Positions 55,291 to 64,000 of a stretch of 64,000 nucleotides of DNA are shown here, in pieces (position 1 is the stretch's first letter; every line of letters starts with the position of its first letter). A program made the translations under genes and the position numbers. The DNA lies in the NCBI GenBank assembly GCA_022316685.1, contig JAKJHU010000039.1:5184532-5248531 (forward strand), in the 5' to 3' direction. Below the pieces are notes generated by a model. It did not search any database. It was not told the origin of the DNA and saw nothing but the letters and a program-made list of their open reading frames with translations. Source of the DNA: Progne subis subis. Lineage: Eukaryota; Chordata; Aves; Passeriformes; Hirundinidae.

Positions 55291-58200
55291 ATTGACTTCA
55301 GTGCTTACACTTTAGGCTATTTTGTTATTTTGCTAAAGTCAAAATATTACAGCTGTGTTGAAGTGTTTTGACCATAGAAAGGCAGAGTACTTCAAACTGA
55401 TATATACAGATATTTTTCCACTGAGCAACTTAGGTAAACTCTTCATCTTAGTGAGGCTTCAGACAACAAAGAACTAGCAGCAGGCTGCAGAAGGATGCAA
55501 GGAAGAAGATCACATTGCGGAGCCAGAGAAATAAATGGAGAGGAAGGCTGACAAGAGCTTTTTACTTACCAGTTTTAAAGGACTTTGTGTGGGAAGGAAA
55601 GACACTTTAAAAATAAGCATTGCTGGGATTCCCTATCTGTGCTGTCTTTATGCTGCTGTGAAATGTTTCAGGTTGTAACAAAGAAGGGAATGCGAGAGTG
55701 GGGAAAACAGACTGTTTTCTTCTCATGTTCAGGTCCCAGCAGCTTCCTTGTCTTACTTACAAGCCTCTAACATCCACGTGATTTTTTAGTGTCTATGCCG
55801 GTTGTCCAACCCTAGAGAAGGCAGCAGAACACCTATACACAGAACATGTACGTAAAAACTTGGCGCATTTCCACAAGCTTCAGTTCTCCAAGCCCTTTAC
55901 TGACTTCTAGTATGTTAGTCAGTGGCACACAAGTTACTGTCTCCAGCATGCACTGGGCCACTAAACCTCCACTTGTTGGGGAAAGAACTGTTTCCACCCA
56001 CTTGTTTTATTGCAGAACTAAAAAGTGTACTGTTTAGTTTGGAACCGCTGTCAGAGCACATTGGTCTCCTCCATCCCACCTGCAAAGGGACTGAGTATCA
56101 GAAGATGGCCAGCGAACTTCATTCCCTGAAGGGTTTAAGGCTGCTGCTGTACATTTAAGCCTGCAGTCTTAGCAACAGTTGATATTTTTCTCAACACATG
56201 GTTTTAAAGGCCTTAAAAATACCAGCTCAATTTGTCTTTCTATCCTTCTGAACAGGACCAAAAAGCTATGTTGCACAGAAACTTCTGCCAATTTTTTCCT
56301 CCCTAAGGCCATATATTCCTATTAAAAATCACTGTCCCTCATGACCTTTAAGGCTTAATAAATATTTTTCATTCTCCACTACCTTTTAATTTGAGTCCCC
56401 TAAACAAGTCTTGAGTCCCTTCAAGACTGCAATGTGATACATTACTACTGAGAAAGATAGAAGTGCAGCTTGTTATTTAAACTAAGGGCCTCACTCTACC
56501 AATAAACATCAAAGTATGTTAAAGTAGATACAAACACAATAAAGATGCTCTGGAAGGGCATTTTGTAGTGTCGGAAGAACAGGATGAGGCCTTTGTAGGG
56601 CCAATGAGTCTCACAGATTTATAGTAATTTGATTTTTTTCCTTGAAAGCCCCAAGTCCAGACATCATAAGAACATAAAAGAAACAGTTTTTAAAGACGGT
56701 TAATTTCTAGTTTTCGTATATGCAGAATATATTTTTTCAAAAGGATCTTAGAACCAGGTTGTCTATTACAATCTGATTATAAGTAGCTCATTTTAAAGGC
56801 AACATGACAGTATATTTTTTACATATTATATCTGAAAAAAAACCCCTTCTGTTGAAAATACTTGAAAATATTTACTTGTGTAGTGATCTTAAGAAAGATT
56901 ACAGTGAGAGTAATACATTGTTTTTGATGTAAATATAACATTTTGAACTGTATAACTCCTCTAAAATATTGATGTTGAATGCTAATTACAGTGATTCTTT
57001 TTTTGACAGGCTAATGTATATATCAGATTATGTCCCAGGTAAAAAGCTGAAGAGGAAGGCAAGTTCAAACGCAGAGACAGAGAAACAATGCTGCTTACTT
57101 GCTGTTGACAGCTTTCTAGTGGAAAAGAAAGGGCAAGCAATTTTGAAAGGCCAAAAAGTTTTTAGAAAAAAAGGCAGAAGCTGTGGCACTGTCCTTTCCA
57201 CTGGTTGAAGGGACATAGGCTAATGCCAATACTACCTGGAATTAAATTCCTTCCAGCGGCCAGACTGCAGCCTTTAGTGTGCTGTTACAAACTCTGCATT
57301 TTCCATCTCAAGTATTTTCATAGCTGTTTAATAACAAGTGTGTCTTTAAACAGCTTTGTAGAAGTGGACAAAGGAGGTAGATTTTCAATAAAATTTATGG
57401 ACCTGTGTTATAGCAGAATACAAAAGCTGTGCCAGCTGTCATTCCACAGTATAGTTATATATGACACTGTATGGAAAAGAAGAAAAGGGGGAAAAAAAAA
57501 AAAAAAAAAAAGGAAAATAAATTTAAAAAAAATAAAGAAAAAATAAAGGAAGAAAAATGAAAAGGAAGCAAGGGAGTTTTCTGCACTTTGGATAATTCTG
57601 TAATCCTTTCTTTAAGATGCTGTAGAGTCTGGAAGCTGTGCTGCCTGATTCTCTTCTCTGTTATTCCTATTTGTATGATGCAATTTTCTGGCCAGACAAG
57701 CCTGACTTGGGCATCCAGCCGGGCTGGGAGTGGACAGGCTGTGCTGGAGTGCTGCTGGATGCAAAGGAGTAAGCATTAGCTCTTACCTTCCCTGCTGTTT
57801 CTTGGCATACAGCCTGTTCCCATGACATTATCTGAAGCTGGTTGTGGAGATTTATGGTTTATTTTTATAGCAATATTTTCAAGCAATTATCTTCCAACTT
57901 GTAGCTGTAGGCCTCTATACTCTCAGCCTAGCAACGACTCAGTTCTGTAAATCCACTTGTTTAAGATTTCCCTCATGTGTGCACACTAAACACATTGTTA
58001 ACCTTGACAAGCAGTTAAACACTTAACCAGCACTGCAAAATTTCAGTTCATTTTCAAGTGTCGTAAGCCTTCATTTCTCCTATCTGTTCTGAAAGCCTGG
58101 AATGGTAAGGCAATAAAGGAAGGAGTGAAAGAGCTAGAGCCAGCAACTTAACTGGTTTATACCTAGGTAGCACCACCAAGTCAGGAGGGCAATAAACACT

Positions 58201-59229
58201 GAAAATGTGGCTTTATGTAAAACAAAATCTCAGTACTCACCGTTTTTCATAAGTCTACCTGTATTTTGTTTCTCTTTCATTGTTTTGCTGGGTGTGTTTA
58301 ATTAAAAAATTATTGAGAGCTTATTAGTCAATATTGATTTGAATATGCTTGAGTTGGCATAGCTGCCTTGAACAAATGAGAATATTTCAGACTAAGACTA
58401 AGTCAGTGAGTGTTACATCTTCACAATGGACTGAAAATCCATTAGGTATTAAGGTAACTAATTCTGTAATTCAGAATCAGAATCAGTTAGGGTAACTCAA
58501 ATGACAGAATTAGAGATGTAGAAGAATAATTTGAAGATATTGTGAGCCAGACCTCCCTCCACTGGGTGTGGTACACAAAATGTAACATGTATTTCACATG
58601 CTAGTCATAGGCAAATTCTATAGCCCGAGTTTTTGGATCTGGAAGAGGGAAGAGGAAAATGTTGCTGTAGTGGTTACTGCACAAGTGAAACACCAAACAG
58701 AGCATATGAGGATCAAAAATGAGCAGGAAGAACACAAACTTAAACACTCTGTGTACAAAGATTAATTGCATAAAATAAAAGCTGGAAAAAATAAAAGAAC
58801 CAAACGAGGCAGTACAGGAAATTTCTAAAAATGTTGCTGTTGACACTAAAGAAAGAATATTTTGCCTGCAGCTGCAACACAGCTGTCACATCCAAACAAA
58901 TTAAAACCCTCTGAGGACCAAAACCCACAATAAACTGTAACGTTATTTAAGTGAAGCAGTATCTTTTATCTGCATCCCCAGTCAAATACTTATTTAAGAT
59001 GCAAAAAAGGCCACCTGGGAGCACCCAGAGGCACAAAATACCATTCTAGGTCCAGGAAAGCTTAAGTACTGATTTTGTGGATGTTAGAATACATCTCCTT
59101 GCTGTCCTGCTGTCGCTGTAAGAATGTCACAGTTTTCCATCTCTGTTCCAAAAGTTCTGACGGCATATTCTGAGGCTGCTGATTTTGGTGACCCAAGCAA
59201 TCAGAAGGTGCAGATGTGTACTTTTAAAC

Positions 59230-59650
59230 TGAGTGCTGCAATACTGCCTTGCAGCCTGGCTTGTTTGCTGCATGGCGCTTCAGACAGTACTGTACAAAAA
59301 GAGCAGCTGGGCTCTGCATGCTGCTGGAGGTTTGCTCCTAGGAATGCCCCAGCCTCCCAATCCCATCTCAGTTGCACTTGGTTACCGAGAAAGTTTTTGC
59401 ATTCATTATAAGGTGCTTATCCTGATTTACAAAGCCATTAAAGAGCAGAGCCCAAGTTACCTTTCTGAGTTAGTGACTCTTTACTCTGCTGGTCACAGGC
59501 TGAGGTCAACTGGTACAGGTCTCAGTGCATGCTCAATGTGAGCGGCGCCACTTTGGGTGGTCGCTCTTTCAGCCATTGTGCCCGTGGCCCCTGCAGCTCC
59601 TGGCAGTACCGGCACTGTCACCTTCCCTGTGGCCAGACTCCGCAGGCAAG
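59230..59650 (+). mobile_element. L2/CR1-like LINE relic, RT C-terminal region
   Basis: The frame at 59233-59541 holds FCIHYKVLILIYKAIK, then SPSYLSELVTLYSAGHRLRS. This matches the conserved sequence just after the reverse transcriptase fingers/thumb of L2-clade LINEs, of the type RIHYKVLLLTYKAL...PSYLSDLL.PY...RSLRS. After the frame's stop, GGRSFS is readable at about 59557-59574, corresponding to the next conserved GDRAFS block. The 5' part (59230-59370) is only weakly similar. Old, 5' and 3' truncated; not a host gene. Family names are from memory. Confidence 0.65.
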
Positions 59651-62389
59651 ACACAGTCGGGCTCAGCAGCTCTTAGCTGGATGCTAATCATTGATTTCTG
59701 AAGAATCATTGCTCGCACTGTTTTTTCAATCATTTCCCTTTAGTGTTTTGAGTTGTGTCTGCGAGACAGGCACTAAAAAGAATGTTTGCTTTTTTCCCCT
59801 CTGCCATTCCATTTTTATTTTCTGTTTGCAAATGTAATTCCCCCCCGTGGTACTGCAGGAAAGCATGCATAATGTAACTATGTGAGCACAGCTGAACTTT
59901 TCCCTACTCTAAAGAAAACATTTATTATGGACGAAGCACAGAATAGCTTTACAGAGTACTTCTTTGATTAAATACATAAAATAAACCAGCTGCTGCTGTA
60001 GAGAAACATAAAATATTTATCAGATTAAGTATGGATCATGCAATCTTATGTTGACTGTTTAACCTTAAATGCCTACTAAATCATTGCAACAGATCTGAAT
60101 TCACAGAAGAAATCATCCTTGTCATCCTTCTAAAGCCATTATTAATAATCATTACTTTAAATTCTGTAAATCTGTTTGATATTGTCCATAATACGTATAA
60201 CTATGTGAGCTGGAATTTCAGCTGTATTGTTAATCAATAGATGTTTTTGCTGACTGGATAAAAAACAGAGAAAGGAAACACATCAGGGAAGGGGAAAAAA
60301 AAAAATTGAATATGTCTGCTCCAAAAACAGTATAGTAGCTTTTCTTTTTCACTGATGTAAGAAATTCTGTGAAGTGTAAACTATTATTCAAAGTTTACTC
60401 ATTAATAGAGGTATGTCACAAAATGTCATGGCAATAGAGTGTTGTCATGGGATAAATATATCCCACTTTGAAATACTCTCCATAAATTCCACAGTCACCA
60501 CAACTTCCATTTAGCTGCAGAGGGCTGGCAGGAATGTTTTGTTTTAAAATTAATCGTCCATTGTTCTTCCTTCCTGTCACTAGGCTTAAGCATTGCAATA
60601 TGAGGGAGAAAATCTTGGAAATGCTTTTTATATTCACCCAGTGCCCCAGCCTGAAGGCAGAAAGGGATATTCAAGAACCTGATTTAGGGAATATCATAGT
60701 TTTGAGGATTTTAGTGAAAGCTATCACTTAGCTGCAGTACCCAAATAGTAAGCTGCTCTAACTCAAACAGAACTGACCATTAGGTATTTCAAGTGGTTAG
60801 TAGCTGATCTGCAAAAATCTGCAAAAATATTATCACAAGCAAGGGTCCCAGCACTATTAATTCCATGTATTTTAATTTAGGAAGGATGTCAGCACACAAT
60901 CAGTCACCAGAGAAGTTATCAGATGGTTCAGTTGAGTTTAAAATTGTATGTGCGGAGCTGACCAGACACTCCTAAAGAAAACAGCTGATGTACAACATTA
61001 CCCTGGGATCAGCTTGAAAAAGAGGGCAGAGATGGGGAGGGTCAGCAGTCATTTATCCACTATTAGATATTCTGTGTTCCTTCAGCCCCTTGGATTTTTG
61101 TACGCCCTGTTTGCTGAGCCTGTGTGTTCAGGATTTGTCCAATGCCTCAGTTGGCTTCTTCTCTGACAAACCTGCGAGAGGATTTGCTGGCTGTTTTTGT
61201 AGGACATAAAGCAGAGTCAGATTCTGCCCTGTTTCTACACCCAAAAAGATTAAACCACACTCCAGTGCCCACTGCTCCTGCCCACTGCTCCTGCCCACAG
61301 TAACCTCAAGTGGAGTACATAACTCTGAAACATCATGCAAGCCCACTCAAGGTCAAAAAAAAAAAAAAAACCAAAAAAGCACATCTGTGAGTATTCATAA
61401 AGATTCATTTCTCACTAGGCAGCAGATTGTGTGCTCAGCAGTTGAGCATTGCCAGGAAGTTATGCTGGGAGAGTAGCATGATGACAAGTGGGGGTGAAGG
61501 GGTGTGAAAGCAAATTGGATTTATCTACATTGTTAATTACTGCCCAGAAGTAAAAATTAGATTTTCCTTTTTTAACAGTACTAGTGCCTGGCTGAAAACT
61601 TTATGAGCAATTGCTCCTGGTTTGTTGTTTTGTTTGTTTTTTTTATGGGAGCTCCGGCAGTCACATTTTAGAAGCTGTTACTTAATATGATGTCACTGGG
61701 TCTGCAGGTGAGTAAAACACCCAAATAACTTTTCTTTTGAAATGTTCTTGCAGCAGCTGTTTCAACACATGAATCATAACTTCTCTGCCTTGACAACCGC
61801 AGCTATTTGAGTAGCTTCACTGAACTAAAGCATGACACACACACAAATCCAGAATAAAACACAAATTCTTCCACGAAATACCTGTTTCCACAAACTCATG
61901 CGAGTGATTATTTAGAATTTTTAAGGCATTTTATGTAGTTAATGCACTCTGTGGATACTCAAAATCACACCACATACAGCAGTTGTTAGAGGAAGCTGAT
62001 TTAGTAGAATCTGACCCTATTTTAAAGGCAAGAAAATAGATGATATGGGGTAAAAGTGACAGAACCAAACTACATTTCAGATCTTCCCTCCATCTTCACC
62101 TATCACACCTCCTTTAGATCATGTAATTTTGTTACTCGAGCTGGACTTTGACAATTGCTGTGCAAATGAACCTTTGAGAAAGTAACTTAAGGGGATACTA
62201 CAAACGAAATCTCACCACATGTAAAGTAGCCACATAAACTGATTTTCTTGTTTCAGTTAAGTGACTACATTTTTGAATCTCACCCAAACTAGATCTGCCT
62301 CATTGGAGTACTGATTGCCTTTGGGGCTACATTTATACAATATGATAGCAAAATGAGGAGCAGATCTTTTAAAGCTTGGCTGCTCAGTT
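59651..62389. other. AT-rich gene-free region
   Basis: No gene recognised. 59930-60240 is unique AT-rich sequence rich in ATTA cores (candidate conserved element). A 13-nt unit (TGCCCACTGCTCC) is repeated about 2.5 times at 61265-61298, and an A-rich run lies at 61355-61378. Confidence 0.5.
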
Positions 62390-62870
62390 TTGATTATTTA
62401 GGTTGGAAAAAACCTCTAAGGTCATCGAGTCCAACCTGTACTCCAGCACTGGTGAGTCCACCATCAAACCATGTCCCTAAGTGCTACATCTACCTCCAGG
62501 GATGGTGACTCCAATACTTCCCTGGGCATACTGTTCCATTGCTTGACAATCTTTTCATTGAAATAATTTTTCCTGATATCCAGTCTAAAACTCCTCTGGT
62601 GCAACTTGAGGCTAACTTCCTGTTGTGCTGTACTTGTTACTTGTGAGAAGAGATGGATCTCCAGCTCACTATGACCTCCTTTCAGGTAGTTGTAGAGAGT
62701 GTGAGGATTATACATTCCCTCAGCTGCTCCTCATCAGATTTGACCCCTCACCAGCTTTGTTGCCCTACTCTACACTCATTCCAGTGCCTCAATGTCCTTC
62801 TTGTTTAGTGAGGGACCCAGAACTGAGCACAGGATTTGAGGTGTGGCCTCACCAGTGCAAAGTGTAGGGG
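62390..62870 (-). mobile_element. CR1 LINE 3' fragment
   Basis: Read on the minus strand: GCACTGGTGAGGCCACACCT, CAGTTCTGGGTCCCTCACTA, GGACATTGAGGCACTGGA, CTCTACAACTACCTGAAAGG, GGAACAGTATGCCCAGGGAA, CACCATCCCTGGAGG, GGTTGGACTCGATGACCTTA, CCAACCTAAAT. The 83-codon frame here keeps the peptide [31 protein letters not shown], typical of CR1 tails translated in this frame. Younger than the other copies in the window, still 5'-truncated. Confidence 0.93.
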
Positions 62871-64000
62871 GAGGATTGCTTCCCGTGTCCTGCTGACCAT
62901 ACTTTTCCTGGTTCAAGCCTGGAAAATTATTAATGGCATTTAAGAAAATGCAACAGGATAGAGAAATTACTACAGGTTCTCCTGGCTTCATAATGCAACC
63001 TCTGAAGGTAAAGGATGTTTAGTACTTCATGTTACTGTAGAAAATGACTGCAAATAAGCTTTAAAATGTAAACTGTGGAGAGGGAAAAATAAGGGAAAAA
63101 ACAGATAATCCATGGGTTGAGAGAAGAAAACCAAGATAGCTGTGGAGTTAGAAAGTGAGGAAGAAAAGAAGAATCATCAACTGTGAGATATAAAGACCAA
63201 TATTGTGTTAATTAATGAGTATCAAAAGTGTGTGTATACAGTTACATGCATAAAATATAGAGAATTATTGTGTGAAGTTAGTTGTAAGTGAAAATATACT
63301 ATAGCTTCTTGCTGTGCAAACCTGGAACAATCTTTTTTACAACATATATTTGCAGGAGTGAAAAGCCAGCTGAATATCAAGTCATAAAAATCTAAAAAAA
63401 TCATAATCTTATTTTTAATTACATGGAAATGGAGACATTTACATCGGGGCTTTGGCCCATGTCAAATATAAAAGCTGATTTTATTGCTATACACTGGATG
63501 TGACTCCCCTGTAAACTCCTTCATGGTAATTTGTACAGCCAAAACCTCTCTGTCACTCACTGTGTGGCATGCCTGAGCCACCATAGCTTTGCTCAGCTAG
63601 CTGCACAAGAAGTCAGCAGAGTTATTTTACTCTGTATTTTAAAGGCTGCTGTAGTCAATACTGTGTAAACAATAGCGAAAATTCAGCCTAAGACTGATAA
63701 GAATCTGCAGGTTTAAAATTGAATTTCTGTACTCATATCATTTTACCTCAGCAACAGCAACAAATCCTTCAGTTCTGGAAAAAGCCATGAGATACCCTTA
63801 CTTAAACATTTTCTGTGGGGATCTACAAGTGTCTTTTAGCATAATTTCACAAAGTACAAGACTATCTTATTTTCTGCTTGAAATCTGAAGAAAAAAAAGC
63901 CTCAACCTAATTTGATAGATGGTCAAAAGTCTCAAACCCCATTATGGTCACAGAAGGTTTGTGTGTGTGACTTGAGAAAAATCCCATCTTACTGGCTTAC
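62871..64000. other. AT-rich gene-free end of window
   Basis: No gene, RNA gene or repeat array recognised. Confidence 0.55.

Larger units (their letters stand above)
52086..59229. other. AT-rich gene-free region
   Basis: No gene recognised. It contains poly-A at 52560-52580, (TAGATA)n at 52624-52655, T-rich runs (53040-53055), a CR1 tail (53104-53205), (TA)n at 54050-54078, an A/C tract (55118-55172), T40 (55249-55288) and A-rich 57488-57550. The 73-codon frame at 52224-52445 was inspected and not recognised. Confidence 0.55.

Noticed and set aside
59233..59541. A 102-codon frame considered as a host gene
   Set aside because: Its conserved part is a LINE reverse transcriptase C-terminal segment, so it is a mobile element relic.

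Overview
The window is vertebrate nuclear DNA, most likely from a bird. The case for a bird is the set of CR1-type LINE 3' tails ending in 'ATTCTATGAT'-like octamers, the very low density of other interspersed repeats, the compact introns, and a PAX9 protein with avian-like wording in its variable C-terminal half. The species cannot be named from sequence alone.

Only one protein-coding gene is supported: PAX9, on the minus strand. It occupies about 0.6-19.1 kb (upstream edge of exon 1 not fixed) and can be assembled completely. Exon 1 contributes only ATG G (19081-19084). Exon 2 (17560-18186, 627 nt) encodes the whole paired domain and the octapeptide. Exon 3 (15180-15319, 140 nt) and exon 4 (940-1194) encode the C-terminal activation region. 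All three introns are GT-AG, and the joined frame is 1,026 nt, or 341 codons plus stop, which is the length I know for mammalian PAX9. A canonical AATAAA on the minus strand (617-622) gives a 3' UTR of about 340 nt.

Layout: 1-600 is 3' flank, with two plus-strand AATAAA hexamers that may end the convergent neighbour (SLC25A21 in other vertebrates). 1.2-15.2 kb is intron 3, about 14 kb, AT-rich, with a long (TATAA)n array. 14.8-19.7 kb is a run of CpG-rich blocks over exons 3, 2 and 1 and the promoter. 19.7-32 kb is upstream intergenic DNA that stays unusually CpG-rich, in about five separate blocks. 32-64 kb is AT-rich gene-desert sequence with CR1, MIR-like and L2-like relics, and one isolated CpG island at 51.6-52.1 kb. 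NKX2-8 and NKX2-1, the expected neighbours on this side, are not in the window.

PAX9 is a transcription factor for pharyngeal pouch endoderm, sclerotome, limb and tooth-field mesenchyme. The rest of the window is best read as its regulatory landscape. I found no evidence of a new multi-gene system. The most interesting non-genic items are the orphan CpG island, the frame-retaining L2-like relic at 59.2-59.65 kb, a possible divergent first exon at the PAX9 promoter, and a set of A/C-only tracts with strong strand asymmetry.
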